A stretch of DNA of 64,000 nucleotides from Labrenzia sp. THAF82 (GCF_009363435.1 NZ_CP045354.1:2694501-2758500); one strand, 5' to 3'. Counted from the first letter of the stretch, positions 44,567 to 54,901 are shown. The notes: generated from the sequence alone by a model not told the origin. A program made the numbers and translations.

Positions 44567-45581
44567 TCCGGTTGGCCCTAAAAGACAGGTCAACTCATTT
44601 GATGTTGCTAAATTGGCCGGAGTGTCCCGCTCTGCGGTTTCCCGCGCCTTTACGGATGGTGCCAGTGTCTCTGAAGAGACGCGCAAGAAGGTGATCCAAG
44701 CTGCAACAACGCTCGGTTATCGCGTCAATGTGCTCGCGAGGTCCCTGCATAAACAAAAATCGGACCTAGTCGGTCTTGTCGCGTCCGATCTCGACAATCC
44801 TTTCCGTGCTGAACAAATCGATCTGCTCTCCAAAGGGCTTCTGCGGCGGGGCTTCCGGCCCATTCTCCTGCGTGGCGATCCTGGAACCGATGTCGCCGAT
44901 CTGATCGGATCGCTGCTTCAATACAGTGTCGCTGGTGTGATCGTGACATCCGACACACCTTCGCAATCAATATGTCAGGAGTGTTTGGACAATGGTGTTC
45001 CTTTGGTTGTCGTTAACAAACGCGATCCAGGCGCTCCTGTGGATCGCGTTCTAACGGATTTCGAAACCGGTGGCAGACTGGCTTTTGAACATCTTGTCAA
45101 TTGCGGCTGTAAGAGCCTTGCGGTGGTGACGCCTGAAAAATCGTCTTACTCGGTCATCGGACGTGCGCATTCCTTTGAGCGAGCGGCAAATTCAAGCGGT
45201 ATTCCGGTTGTGCGAATTGCCCGGGGCACACAGACTTATCAAGGTGGTTTGGAGGCCTCGAGTTTTGTCTTTGAACACTCCAGTGAGATTGACGGCGTAT
45301 TCTGCACTGCAGACTATCTAGCGCTTGGAGTGCTAGATGGGCTTCGCTTGAAACATGACCTCAAGATTCCCGAAAACCTGCAGATTGTCGGTTATGACGA
45401 TATTCCACAAGCTGCCTGGAAATCATATGAGCTGACAACATTCCATCAAAGTCGGGCTGAACTCAGTGACGTCGCGTTGGACCTGCTTTTGACGCGGATG
45501 GAAAATCCTGATGCGCCACCACAGGTGATTTCCCAGAGCGTGTCGCTCGTTCAACGCGGTACGACAATTCCAATCTCCTAG
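44559..45581 (+). CDS. LacI-family transcriptional regulator
   Basis: A 340-residue repressor. The N-terminal helix-turn-helix and hinge are FDVAKLAGVSRSAVSRAFTDGASVSEETRKKV with a following VLARSLHKQKSDLVGLV. The rest is a periplasmic-binding-protein-like effector domain. It overlaps the phosphodiesterase gene by 8 bases and ends the operon. A perfect palindrome at 38363-38378 is its likely operator, making the operon self-regulated by its substrate or product. Confidence 0.9.
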   Translation: MSDPVGPKRQVNSFDVAKLAGVSRSAVSRAFTDGASVSEETRKKVIQAATTLGYRVNVLARSLHKQKSDLVGLVASDLDNPFRAEQIDLLSKGLLRRGFRPILLRGDPGTDVADLIGSLLQYSVAGVIVTSDTPSQSICQECLDNGVPLVVVNKRDPGAPVDRVLTDFETGGRLAFEHLVNCGCKSLAVVTPEKSSYSVIGRAHSFERAANSSGIPVVRIARGTQTYQGGLEASSFVFEHSSEIDGVFCTADYLALGVLDGLRLKHDLKIPENLQIVGYDDIPQAAWKSYELTTFHQSRAELSDVALDLLLTRMENPDAPPQVISQSVSLVQRGTTIPIS

Positions 45582-46172
45582 TGTGTACCTGAAGCTGCAC
45601 CGCATCACACATTAGTTAGCGCTTACAGTGTTGGTAGCTATGGGCAGGGGCCGGGTGCTGCCTTTGGAGAGGCAAAGCTTCTTCAGTTCTTTTAGTTTGT
45701 CAAAATCGGCATGAACGCGTGAGCATTGAGTGCTTTTGGTGATTCTGTTTGGACAGGGCGAAGCCGCGGTTTGAAGCATGTGAGGTTGCGCAAAAGCAAT
45801 ATTTGGCAAGTCTGAAGGCGGTACAGTTTAGTGTTGTTTCGTGAGTGTGGCGCAATTCACACGTGTATAGAAGCCTGAGACTTCGAACGCCATTTTCAAC
45901 TTGAACTGTCGAAGGCAGCCGCTAGGGTAGCTACGTTGCATCGTGTGCGCACCAGCGCGTGTGCGGGCAAAATCGCGAAACAGAGCAATCAGAGTTCAAG
46001 AGGTCAGAATGCGTCTACTCGGTCCTAAATAGACCGACACACAGACCAAGTTCGGTTCCCGTGTCGGTATCAGCAATTCATCCGTACCGCCCGCGACCCG
46101 AAACTCTGAAGAGCGTCTCCGTGCCGGTACGATTTTTTCAAAAATCTCGAACTTGCAATGGAGCGCGGACCG
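45582..46172. other. Intergenic region without a supported gene
   Basis: No coding or RNA gene was recognised. It contains two weak palindromic sites: GTTAGCGCTTAC (45615-45626) and ACACGTGT (45859-45866), the core of the LacI-type operator upstream at 38363. Neither has the full 16-bp symmetry. Confidence 0.4.
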
Positions 46173-48020
46173 ATGAATACGGTCTTCTCTTATCTTGAAA
46201 ATATCGTCTCTCCCTTCAAGCACCATGACGGAACGCCGCCGCCTTCCGATCTGAGCGCGTTTTACTGGCATTTTGTCCGCCAGATCTGGAAACCGTTGGT
46301 CTGGCTCATGGCGTTTGGTTTCGTCGTTTCGATCATCGAAGTGGCCCTCTTCGACTATCTGGGGCGGATCATTGACTATCTGAATACAACCAGTCCCGAT
46401 CAACTTCTCACCGAACACGGTTCTGAACTGATCTGGATGCTGGTGGTGGTTGTGCTTTTGCGTCCGTTGTTTGGGGCGGGTCACACGATGATCAAGTTCC
46501 AGATCATTGAGCCTGCGATGACCAACCTCGTTCGCTGGCAGACCCACAAACACGTTCTGGGGCAGTCACTGTCCTACTTCAACAACGACTTTGCCGGGCG
46601 GATTGCGAACAAGATCATTCAGACCGGCCCCTCTTTGCGCGGCTCCGTCGTGTCACTAATCGATGCGATCTGGTTCGTGCTGATCTATGTCACCGCAGCA
46701 ATCTACCTGTTTGCCGGTGTGGATGCGTGGCTGATCCTGCCGCTTGTCGGCTGGATTGTCATTTATGTGGCGCTGCTGGTGTATTTCGTGCCGCAGATCA
46801 AGGAGCGTTCGGCCATCATGTCGGAAGCCCGCTCCAGCCTGACCGGTCGGATCGTCGACAGCTATACCAACATCCTGACTGTCAAACTGTTTGCGGCTGG
46901 CCGCAAAGAGGAAGCCTATACGCGTGATGCGCTGGAGGATCATACAAGGAAGTTTTACGATATCCTTCGGCCGCTGACGCAAATGGTCACTCTGCTTTGG
47001 ATCGTCAATGGCGTGTTCATTGCCTCGTTGAGTGCGCTTGGCATAAGCCTCTGGCAGAATGGTCTCGTCTCTGTCGGGTCGCTGACACTGGCCATCACGC
47101 TCTCGGTGCGCATCGTCAACATGTCTGCCTGGATCATGTGGATCACTACCGACATCTTTGAAAATGTCGGGACGGTTCAGGAAGGCATGGATACGATTTC
47201 CAAGCCTCACACGCTGGTGGATCGCAAGGGCGCTCAGCCATTGACGGTTTCCAAGGGCAAGATCGCCTTTGAAGGCATCCGGTTCCACTATGGAAAGGAC
47301 AAAGGGGTTATTGAGGACCTGTCACTGCAGATTGAACCCGGTGAGAAAGTGGGTCTGGTCGGACGGTCCGGTGCCGGAAAATCGACCCTGGTCAATCTGT
47401 TGTTGCGCTTTTATGACCTTGAGGGTGGGCGTATTCTGATCGATGATCAAGACATCGGTGCGGTTACTCAGGACAGCCTACGGGCCCAGATCGGCATGGT
47501 GACCCAGGACACATCGTTGTTGCACCGTTCGGTCCTCGACAACATCGTCTATGGCCGGTCCGGCGCGAGCCGGGAGCAAGCCTTGCAGGCCGCACAAAAA
47601 GCGCATGCCATGTCCTTCATACCCGACCTTCAGGACCTTGGAGGACGGCGCGGGCTTGACGCGCACGTCGGCGAGCGGGGTGTCAAACTGTCAGGTGGCC
47701 AGCGTCAGCGGATTGCCATCGCCCGGGTACTTCTGAAGGATGCCCCGATACTGGTTCTGGATGAAGCGACGTCGGCACTCGATTCCGAGGTCGAGGCTGC
47801 TATTCAGGAAAGCCTGTTTGATCTCATGAAAGGCAAGACGGTGATTGCCATTGCCCACCGCCTGTCGACGATTGCGGCGATGGATCGGCTGATCATCATG
47901 GATCAGGGCCGGATCATCGAAGAGGGCTCGCACAAGTCGCTGCTGGAAAGGGGCGGGGTCTATGCCCAGCTCTGGAACAGACAGTCCGGCGGCTTCCTGG
48001 ACCCTGCCGCTGTGGCATAA
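46173..48020 (+). CDS. ABC exporter, fused transmembrane and ATP-binding half-transporter
   Basis: A 615-residue protein. The N-terminal half is a six-helix ABC exporter membrane domain. The C-terminal half is the ATPase: Walker A VGRSGAGKSTLVNLLLRF, signature KLSGGQRQRIAIARVLL, Walker B ILVLDEATSALDSEVE and H-loop IAHRLSTIA. It would function as a homodimer exporting an unknown substrate, as in MsbA-like proteins. The second ATG (46173) is preferred because GGAG lies 9 bases upstream. A strong hairpin follows the gene. Confidence 0.88.
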   Translation: MNTVFSYLENIVSPFKHHDGTPPPSDLSAFYWHFVRQIWKPLVWLMAFGFVVSIIEVALFDYLGRIIDYLNTTSPDQLLTEHGSELIWMLVVVVLLRPLFGAGHTMIKFQIIEPAMTNLVRWQTHKHVLGQSLSYFNNDFAGRIANKIIQTGPSLRGSVVSLIDAIWFVLIYVTAAIYLFAGVDAWLILPLVGWIVIYVALLVYFVPQIKERSAIMSEARSSLTGRIVDSYTNILTVKLFAAGRKEEAYTRDALEDHTRKFYDILRPLTQMVTLLWIVNGVFIASLSALGISLWQNGLVSVGSLTLAITLSVRIVNMSAWIMWITTDIFENVGTVQEGMDTISKPHTLVDRKGAQPLTVSKGKIAFEGIRFHYGKDKGVIEDLSLQIEPGEKVGLVGRSGAGKSTLVNLLLRFYDLEGGRILIDDQDIGAVTQDSLRAQIGMVTQDTSLLHRSVLDNIVYGRSGASREQALQAAQKAHAMSFIPDLQDLGGRRGLDAHVGERGVKLSGGQRQRIAIARVLLKDAPILVLDEATSALDSEVEAAIQESLFDLMKGKTVIAIAHRLSTIAAMDRLIIMDQGRIIEEGSHKSLLERGGVYAQLWNRQSGGFLDPAAVA

Positions 48021-48057
48021 GGCCTGTCGCAGATCAGGGGTCTGACCTGGAGCTTAT

Positions 48058-48093
48058 CCATCTCGTGAAGGTGACCAGATCTTCACGAGATGG
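48058..48093 (+). terminator. Strong hairpin after the ABC exporter gene
   Basis: A perfect 13-base stem, CCATCTCGTGAAG (48058-48070) with CTTCACGAGATGG (48081-48093), loop of 10. Only a weak T tract follows (GAGTTGTTTCTG), so it may be a terminator or an mRNA-stabilising structure. Confidence 0.55.
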
Positions 48094-48277
48094 GAGTTGT
48101 TTCTGTCAGATGACCTATGGCTTTCCACCAGCTCGCTGACCGAAACCTGGGCAGGGGTTCTTCGTTTCCTTTCCCATTCGCTTTTGCTATTTTGTGATTT
48201 CACCCGAAAACCAATCACACGTTGCTATCGGGTCCTGTGGCCACGACACAGTCAATCCGGTACAGACCAGCTTGGGG

Positions 48278-48766
48278 TCAGGTTTTCGCTAGCATTGGCA
48301 ATATCAGGCCCCACCGGGTTTCCTGAGGTGGTCCGGCAGCTTCGAACCCGAGTTTCTTGTAAACAGCAATTGCTCTCTTGTTGTCAGGGTGCGGATCGGT
48401 CGCGATCACGGGTGCTCCGGCGTCAAAAAGCATTTGCATGCGTGCGCTGATAAATCCTTGGCCATGACCAACACCGATCATATCCGGATCACCGATAAAC
48501 TGGTCGATCCCACGCGACCCCTTTGGAAGATCGGAGAAATGGTGCGTGTCCCACCCGTGTACCGTGTAGTCCTGCATAAAGGCAAAGGGGTGCTCTGCGA
48601 TTGAAACGATCCAGCGTGCCACTTGCGGATCAGCGAGGTCCGCTTCGTTGTAGCCTTCACCAGCGTCCCACCATTCGAGGACATGAGGCGCTGAACGCCA
48701 TGCCTTCAGCAAGGCGAGGTCATCTAACGTTACTTTTTTAAAACTGTAGGGATTGGCCGCATTCAT
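48278..48766 (-). CDS. GNAT-family acetyltransferase
   Basis: A 162-residue acetyltransferase resembling the AAC(6')/RimJ-like group: FKKVTLDDLALLKAWRSAPHVLEWW near the N-terminus, IDQFIGDPDMIGVGHGQGF in the acetyl-CoA region, and DPHPDNKRAIAVYKKLGFEAAG at the end. Similar proteins include the aminoglycoside 6'-acetyltransferase AacA family and siderophore acyltransferases; the real substrate is not known. Stands alone. Confidence 0.8.
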   Translation of the reverse strand: MNAANPYSFKKVTLDDLALLKAWRSAPHVLEWWDAGEGYNEADLADPQVARWIVSIAEHPFAFMQDYTVHGWDTHHFSDLPKGSRGIDQFIGDPDMIGVGHGQGFISARMQMLFDAGAPVIATDPHPDNKRAIAVYKKLGFEAAGPPQETRWGLILPMLAKT

Positions 48767-48977
48767 CGGGCCAGAATAACAGATCTTGCGGAAGATGATT
48801 CAGGTTAGGAGCTGACCATAACGTGGAACAGCCCACCTGGCGCTCACAGATCAAAACCAAGGGGTTGCCTTCAGTTCGACAACCAATCGAAGTTCAGTGG
48901 TGCCGAAGGTTTTCGGCATGTTGTGGTGCAGGTGTCTCTCTTCATGGGTAGAGACACTACCGTACCACTTTTCGCGG

Positions 48978-49457
48978 TCAGTTTTCGCGCAGAGGCAACG
49001 CAACGGTGTCTTTCACCGTGTTGACCACAATGCGGGACTGCACATCCGAAACCAGAGTGTTGTCCAACAGTTTCAATCGCAGAAAATTATCGTAGGTTTT
49101 GATGTCATCGGTCACGACCTTGATCAGGTAGTCAACTGCGCCTGTGATGCGCTCGCAGGTGACAACTTCCGGCCAGTGGTGCACCAGCTTGTCGAAAGTT
49201 TCCATGTTTTCCCGGCTTGGCACCGCAAGTTTGACGAAGGAGTAGGCGACAAAGTTGAGGCCAACCGATTCCCGGTCAATAATCGCAGTTATCTGACGGA
49301 TTATGCCCTGTTCCTTGAGGCGTTTGATCCGTCGCCAGCATGGGGTCTGGCTCATGCCCGATTCCTTTGCGACTTCCGCAATGGAGAGTGAGGCGTCCCT
49401 CTGCAGGACACGAAGAACACGAATGTCGGACGGGTCGAGAAGATATTTGTCAGTCAT
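48978..49457 (-). CDS. Lrp/AsnC-family transcriptional regulator
   Basis: A 159-residue regulator. The helix-turn-helix is DIRVLRVLQRDASLSIAEVAKESGMSQTPCWRRIKRLKEQGII, and the C-terminal half is the RAM effector-binding domain. It is divergent from the indolepyruvate oxidoreductase gene 147 bases away, a common arrangement in which an Lrp-type protein controls that enzyme in response to amino acids. Confidence 0.9.
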   Translation of the reverse strand: MTDKYLLDPSDIRVLRVLQRDASLSIAEVAKESGMSQTPCWRRIKRLKEQGIIRQITAIIDRESVGLNFVAYSFVKLAVPSRENMETFDKLVHHWPEVVTCERITGAVDYLIKVVTDDIKTYDNFLRLKLLDNTLVSDVQSRIVVNTVKDTVALPLREN

Positions 49458-49604
49458 CGGCCATTTTAGGAAATTTTATGCTGCCCCGGGGTGATTGGCC
49501 GTGACGATAGCACAGAAATTGCCCGAGAAAAGGATGATATTTATCTGCAGATGAGGTTGCCGGGGAGAGGCTAGCCCCCATACTGTTGGTTAGGAGGAAA
49601 CTGG

Positions 49605-52600
49605 ATGAATGTGCATATGCCAACCGTGACGCTCGAGGACAAATACGTCGCGACGCAAGGTCGGGTGTATCTGACCGGCATACAGGCGCTCGTCCGATTG
49701 GCACTTGATCGTGCACGTCTTGATCAACAGGCCGGTATGAAAACCGGCGGCTTCATTTCCGGGTATCGTGGGTCGCCGCTGGCGGGCTACGACACCGAAT
49801 TGATGCGGGCCGACCGCCACCTCAAATCTTCAGATGTCGTTTTTAAGCCCGGTGTGAATGAGGAGCTTGGTGCGACGGCTGTTTGGGGCAGCCAGAAACT
49901 GCGCGGCGAAGGTGGCGTCGGGCGTGCGACCGACTATGACGGTGTATTCGGGATCTGGTACGGCAAGGCCCCAGGTGTGGACAGGGCAGGAGACGTTCTG
50001 CGTCAGGCCAACGCGTCCGGTACGGACAGGAATGGTGGTGTGCTTGCGCTGGCCGGAGACGATCATCTGGCAAAGTCTTCCATTCTGCCCGCGCAAAGCG
50101 AGTTCTATTTTGAACATGCAGAAATTCCCGTTCTCAATCCGGCCGATATCCAGGACGTTCTCGACTACGGTCTTCACGGGCTGGAAATGTCACGCTTCAC
50201 CAGCCTGTGGACTGCACTGATCTGCGTTGCTGACACAATGGATGCGTCTGCGACGATCAACGTTTCTTCGGACCGGCTGAGACTGGTGCGCCCGCTCGAC
50301 GGCGATCCACGGAAGGACTATCGCCAGAACCGCGACCTGATGCTTGGCAACCGGCTTGAAACAGAACGCCTGGTGCGCGATCTCAGGATCCCGGCCGCCC
50401 AGAACTACGTTCGCACAAATGGCCTCGACAGGATCACCTTCGGCAGCACCCGTCAGGTGAAACTTGGAATTGTCGCCTCCGGTAAAGCCTATCGCGACTT
50501 GCTTCAGGCACTGGATCTGATGGGCATAACCGAAGCAATGGCAAAGTCGATGGGGCTTGCGGTCTACAAGGTTGCGATGACCTGGCCGCTTGAACCTCTT
50601 GGTCTCAGAGAATTTGCGCGCGGTGCGGAACGGCTGTTGATCGTCGAACACAAGCGCGCCTTTATGGAAAGCCAGATCAAGGAAATTTCCTATCACTGGC
50701 CGGAAATGAGCCGTCCGGAGATCTGGGGCAAGCGACGTCCTGACGGGTCGCCCTTCTTGTCTGATGTTCTGGAACTGTCCGTTGCAGAGCTCATCGAAGG
50801 CTTGATGAAGTGGTTACCCGGCGATGTTGTCAGCGAAGAAATGAGCGCCGTTGCCAGCCGGATGACCCGCCAGGCCATGTGGGCACAAGGCCATGCGGAG
50901 CGAGCGGCCCGCATCCCATATTTTTGTTCCGGCTGCCCGCACTCAACATCCACCAAAACACCTGAAGGGTCCCGGTCGTTGCCAGGCATTGGATGTCACG
51001 CGATGACGGAGATGGCCGGTCGGACAACGGAAGGCCAGATCGCAATGGGCGGTGAGGGCGTTCTATGGGTCGGTCAGCAACCCTTCTCAGGCGATAGCCA
51101 TGTCTTTGCTAATGTGGGTGACGGTACCTATTTCCATTCCGGCATTCTGGCTATCCGCCAGGCACTCGCCTCGAATGTGCCGATTACCTACAAGATCCTT
51201 TATAATGACGCTGTCGCTATGACGGGTGGTCAGAAAGTCGACGGTCAGTTGACCGTGCCGCAGATTACGCGCCAGCTTGAAGCGGAAGGCGTCGAGCGGA
51301 TCGCGGTGGTTTCGGAAAATCCGGAGAACTATGGCTCCTGGACACCAATTGCCCCGGGTACGAAGGTGCACCATCGGGACGAGCTTATGGATGTTCAGGA
51401 AGAGCTGCAGACTTTTCCGGGCGTGTCCGTGATTGTTTATGATCAGACTTGCGCTGCTGAGAAACGCCGCAGGCGCAAGCGTGGTCAGTTTCCGGATCCG
51501 GACAAGCGCCTTTTCATCAATGACCGTGTCTGTGAAGGCTGTGGCGATTGCTCCGTCCAGTCGAACTGCCTGTCGGTGGAGCCACTGGCAACGCCGTTCG
51601 GCGAAAAGAGGGTCATCAACCAGTCAAGCTGCAACAAGGATTTCTCCTGCATTAAAGGATTTTGTCCTTCCTTTGTGGAAGTTGACGGGGCTGCGCTGAA
51701 AAAGCCCAAAAAGGCAGATGTCGATATCGATGCCCTGGTGAATACTCTCCCGCAGCCAGAGCTTGCTTCACTGGAGCGCACTCACAACACTCTCGTTGCC
51801 GGCATTGGCGGCATGGGCGTAACGACGATCAGCGCAGTGCTTGCCATGGCAGCGCATGTCGATGGCAAACAAGCCTCGACACTTGATATGACGGGGCTTG
51901 CCCAAAAGGGTGGGCCGGTGACATCTCATGTTCGTTTTGCTGCCAGCGACAGATCCATTGAAGGGCCCCGTGTTCCTGCTGCGAGCCTGGACCTTCTGGT
52001 TGCAAGCGACATGGTGGTTGCGACCAATGCAGATCAGCTTGCACTGGCACATCGCGGCCAGACCCTGACGGTTGCAAATACCAAGGTCGCGCCGACAGCC
52101 GAATTCGTTTTGAAACAGACGCTTTCGTTCGACGAACAGCGCATGGATACTGCGCTGCGCGAAGCGTCCGGAAAGTATCTCCCGCTGAATGCTGCAGATG
52201 TGGCCGAGAAGCTGCTGGGCGATGCCATCTACGCCAACATGCTTCTTGTCGGAATGGCCTATCAGAGCGGTGCCTTGCCGATTTCGGACTATGCGCTGGA
52301 AACGGCCCTGGAATTGAACGGGGCGGCCGTTGCCAACAACATCAAGGCTTTCCGGGCAGGGCGTGTGCTGGCTGCTGATGCGGAGCAGCTTTTGAAAGCA
52401 CTGCCATCTGAGCACAAGCCAAGGCAGTTCACCCTGGACGAGAAGATCGCGTTCAATGCGGCGGAGCTGACGGCCTATCAGGATAGCGCATATGCAGCGC
52501 ATTACCTTGCATTGATGGACAAGGTAAAGACAGCTGATGAAGCCCATGGTCCCGGCACCCTGCGCCTGTCCCAGACAATTGCCGACCTGCTTTACAAGGT

Positions 52601-53126
52601 GATGGCCTACAAGGACGAGTATGAAGTCGCGCGTCTTTATTCCGATCCGGCTTTCAAGGACAAGATTGCGCAGCGTTTTGAAAACCCGAAGAAACTGAAG
52701 GTTCATCTGGCACCGCCATTTCTGGCGCACCGCAAGGACCCCAAGACCGGCAGGCCGGAAAAGATCGCTTTTGGTCCATGGGTTTTTGGTGTTTTCGGGG
52801 TGCTTGCCAAATTCAAGGCCATGCGTGGCAAATGGTATGATCCGTTTGGCCGTACGCACGAACGCCGCGCCGAGCGTGCTTTGATCGCACAATATGAAAA
52901 CGATATCGCAGACATCCTGAACAAGTTGCCGGACGGCAATTACGGGCTTTTGGTGGAAATCGCCCGTGTCCCTGACCTTGTTCGTGGATTCGGAGCGGTG
53001 AAGGAAGCAAACTTCCAAAAGGCCACTGAAAAGCGTCAGCAATTGCTGGAACAGCTGAATAAATCCGGAGATGGCGGCAGCGACAAGGCCGACAATGCTA
53101 AAGAATTTCTGGCCGCTGCAGAATAA
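49605..53126 (+). CDS. Indolepyruvate ferredoxin oxidoreductase, fused subunits
   Basis: A 1173-residue thiamine-diphosphate and iron-sulfur enzyme that oxidatively decarboxylates aryl-pyruvates to acyl-CoA. The TPP-binding region contains GIGCHAMTEMAGRTTEGQIAMGGEG and GDGTYFHSG. The ferredoxin-type cysteines are in DRVCEGCGDCSVQSNCLSV and in QSSCNKDFSCIKGFCPS. The gamma-type domain follows with AGIGGMGVTTISAVLAMAAHV. GGAGG lies 7-11 bases before the ATG. Fits the fused IorAB type common in alphaproteobacteria. Confidence 0.92.
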   Translation: MNVHMPTVTLEDKYVATQGRVYLTGIQALVRLALDRARLDQQAGMKTGGFISGYRGSPLAGYDTELMRADRHLKSSDVVFKPGVNEELGATAVWGSQKLRGEGGVGRATDYDGVFGIWYGKAPGVDRAGDVLRQANASGTDRNGGVLALAGDDHLAKSSILPAQSEFYFEHAEIPVLNPADIQDVLDYGLHGLEMSRFTSLWTALICVADTMDASATINVSSDRLRLVRPLDGDPRKDYRQNRDLMLGNRLETERLVRDLRIPAAQNYVRTNGLDRITFGSTRQVKLGIVASGKAYRDLLQALDLMGITEAMAKSMGLAVYKVAMTWPLEPLGLREFARGAERLLIVEHKRAFMESQIKEISYHWPEMSRPEIWGKRRPDGSPFLSDVLELSVAELIEGLMKWLPGDVVSEEMSAVASRMTRQAMWAQGHAERAARIPYFCSGCPHSTSTKTPEGSRSLPGIGCHAMTEMAGRTTEGQIAMGGEGVLWVGQQPFSGDSHVFANVGDGTYFHSGILAIRQALASNVPITYKILYNDAVAMTGGQKVDGQLTVPQITRQLEAEGVERIAVVSENPENYGSWTPIAPGTKVHHRDELMDVQEELQTFPGVSVIVYDQTCAAEKRRRRKRGQFPDPDKRLFINDRVCEGCGDCSVQSNCLSVEPLATPFGEKRVINQSSCNKDFSCIKGFCPSFVEVDGAALKKPKKADVDIDALVNTLPQPELASLERTHNTLVAGIGGMGVTTISAVLAMAAHVDGKQASTLDMTGLAQKGGPVTSHVRFAASDRSIEGPRVPAASLDLLVASDMVVATNADQLALAHRGQTLTVANTKVAPTAEFVLKQTLSFDEQRMDTALREASGKYLPLNAADVAEKLLGDAIYANMLLVGMAYQSGALPISDYALETALELNGAAVANNIKAFRAGRVLAADAEQLLKALPSEHKPRQFTLDEKIAFNAAELTAYQDSAYAAHYLALMDKVKTADEAHGPGTLRLSQTIADLLYKVMAYKDEYEVARLYSDPAFKDKIAQRFENPKKLKVHLAPPFLAHRKDPKTGRPEKIAFGPWVFGVFGVLAKFKAMRGKWYDPFGRTHERRAERALIAQYENDIADILNKLPDGNYGLLVEIARVPDLVRGFGAVKEANFQKATEKRQQLLEQLNKSGDGGSDKADNAKEFLAAAE

Positions 53127-53669
53127 TTGGATGTTGAGGCCGATTGTGAGACTGGCTAGCCGCGCCGGTTTCAGGCGTGAACGTTTGAGCTTGGGAACAA
53201 CCGTTCAGCGATAGCCTGCTGGCAATCACCCGCTCGAACGCGTGCGGTTGCCTGCAATCCCAAGCCCCAGTCGATCAATTTGTTTGTGCCCCGAGCGGTC
53301 GTGCGGGCGAGAAGGGTTTGCTCTGGTGCCAGCTGCTTTGGAGCGAATGGCTTCTTCACGTGTGGGTTAAATCATCAGGCGGCCCTGAACCCTGAATTGC
53401 GTAAAATCCCAAGTCGGTCTCATTTTTTTCGCAGTATTTTTCGACTATTTTTATGCCTTGATTTTCCGGATTTTGGGCAAGTTGAAATGGGTAAGTTCAT
53501 TTTTCTCAGTGATTTACAGGCGTTCCGTAAAATCTAAATTGAATTCGTGCAAGGTTTTACAAAAAGACAATTACATTCTCGAAATGTGTGTTTTGCACTT
53601 CTTTAAATCTCGACGTCATCTTCGCTACCAACGCCAAATCGGCAAAAATTTGAGAATTGGTATCGAAGT
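53127..53669. other. Intergenic region without a supported gene
   Basis: A 62-codon GTG-started frame on the minus strand (53171-53359) has no recognised motif and was not accepted. The right half, from about 53400, is AT-rich and probably carries the promoter of the DUF2336 gene. No repeat or RNA gene seen. Confidence 0.45.
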
Positions 53670-54755
53670 ATGACAGAAGCGTTGAAAACAGAACTGGTGA
53701 ACTTTTCGGAGCTGACTGGTGAAGCTGGCAGCGCCCGTCGAGCGGAGCTGGCGCGGCACGTTGCGACCTTGTTCGCATTAACGTCGGACCGCTGTTCCGA
53801 CGAGCAGGTCGATATCTATGACTCGGTGCTGTTGCGACTGGTTGACATGGTGGAGTCCGAGGTTCGGCGATACGTCGCTGAGCAGATGTCGAGCCTGAGG
53901 CGCGGTCCGGAGGAAACGATCCGCCGCCTTGCAGATGATGACATTGAAGTTGCCGAACCCATTCTGGTGAGATCTACGGTCCTGCGCGATACCGATCTGA
54001 TCAAGATCGCTGAGAAACGTGGCAACGCGCACCTTTTTGCCATGGCGCAAAGAGAAGTTCTGACAGAGTCTCTTACAGATGTGCTGGTGGAAAAAGGGGA
54101 CTTGAAGGTTAAGCGGAAGGTTGCCAGCAACGATGGGGCAAGCCTTTCAAATGCGGCCATCAATGCACTGATCAGCGATGCGACTTCGGACGCGACATTG
54201 CAATTGTCTCTGAGTGAGCGCGCGGACCTTGCTGAAAACCATATCTCCAACCTGATTTCGGTGGCCAGTGAGGAAGTCAGAAAAAAGCTGAATGCGGCCG
54301 GCCGGGGTAAGGATGCTGAGCGTCTGGACGAAGCCGCAGATATTGCCGCACAGCGTATGTCCAACCAGTATTGGCTTGGACGCTATGATTTCGAAACCGC
54401 TCGCAGCCGTGTGCTGATGCTGGCAAAACGCGGCATGGTCAACGAGGCGGCCTTGCGCCGGTTTGCCTCAGAAGACCGGTTTGCCGAAGTGGTGGCGACA
54501 TTCGCCTGGCTGGTCAGGTGCGGCGTTGAGGAAGTCAGTCACTGGATGGTGCGTCCCGATCCTGAACCCTTCGTGATCCTGGCCAAAGCCTCTGGATTTT
54601 CCTCTATCACCATAAGTTCGCTTTTGAGCATTGGCCCGTGGCGGCACCGCCTGACACCTGAATCGCGCAGCGATGCAATGTCTCTGTTCGAGCGCATGAC
54701 CATTGCAGAGGCCAAACGCAAGATGGCGCATTGGAATTTGAACGTCCTGCACTGA
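53670..54755 (+). CDS. DUF2336 domain protein
   Basis: A 361-residue all-helical protein of the DUF2336 type, seen as SGEAGSARRAELARHVATLFALTSDRCSDEQVDIYDSVLLRLVDMVESEVRRYVAE (start here SELTGEAGS) and ADDDIEVAEPILVRSTVLRDTDLIKIAEKRGNAHL. The family is abundant in alphaproteobacteria and often genetically linked to signalling and stress, but its biochemical role is unknown. Followed by a strong terminator. Confidence 0.85.
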   Translation: MTEALKTELVNFSELTGEAGSARRAELARHVATLFALTSDRCSDEQVDIYDSVLLRLVDMVESEVRRYVAEQMSSLRRGPEETIRRLADDDIEVAEPILVRSTVLRDTDLIKIAEKRGNAHLFAMAQREVLTESLTDVLVEKGDLKVKRKVASNDGASLSNAAINALISDATSDATLQLSLSERADLAENHISNLISVASEEVRKKLNAAGRGKDAERLDEAADIAAQRMSNQYWLGRYDFETARSRVLMLAKRGMVNEAALRRFASEDRFAEVVATFAWLVRCGVEEVSHWMVRPDPEPFVILAKASGFSSITISSLLSIGPWRHRLTPESRSDAMSLFERMTIAEAKRKMAHWNLNVLH

Positions 54756-54790
54756 ATCGTAGATATATCCAGTACCTTGACAGCACTGGA

Positions 54791-54816
54791 GGGCCCGGTT
54801 CCTTGGAACCGGGCCC
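54791..54816 (+). terminator. Intrinsic terminator of the DUF2336 gene
   Basis: A perfect 12-base GC-rich stem GGGCCCGGTTCC (54791-54802) with GGAACCGGGCCC (54805-54816) and TT loop, followed by TTATCTATT. Confidence 0.75.
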
Positions 54817-54901
54817 TTATCTATTGCTGCGGGAACAACTTGTTACACTTGGTTTCTTTTATTAATCACGGAACCGTGCTTAACAGGGGCTGTTTACTTT
54901 T

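Noticed and set aside
45859..45866. ACACGTGT as a second LacI operator
   Set aside because: Only the 8-bp core is symmetric; flanks do not match the 16-bp palindrome at 38363, and chance occurrence is likely.
51768..53042. 424-codon minus-strand open frame
   Set aside because: Lies antisense within the indolepyruvate oxidoreductase gene; cysteine- and arginine-rich sequence with no motif, a product of GC-rich codon bias.
53171..53359. 62-codon GTG-started minus-strand ORF
   Set aside because: Composition is plausible, but there is no family match, start signal or operon context; left out as unsupported.
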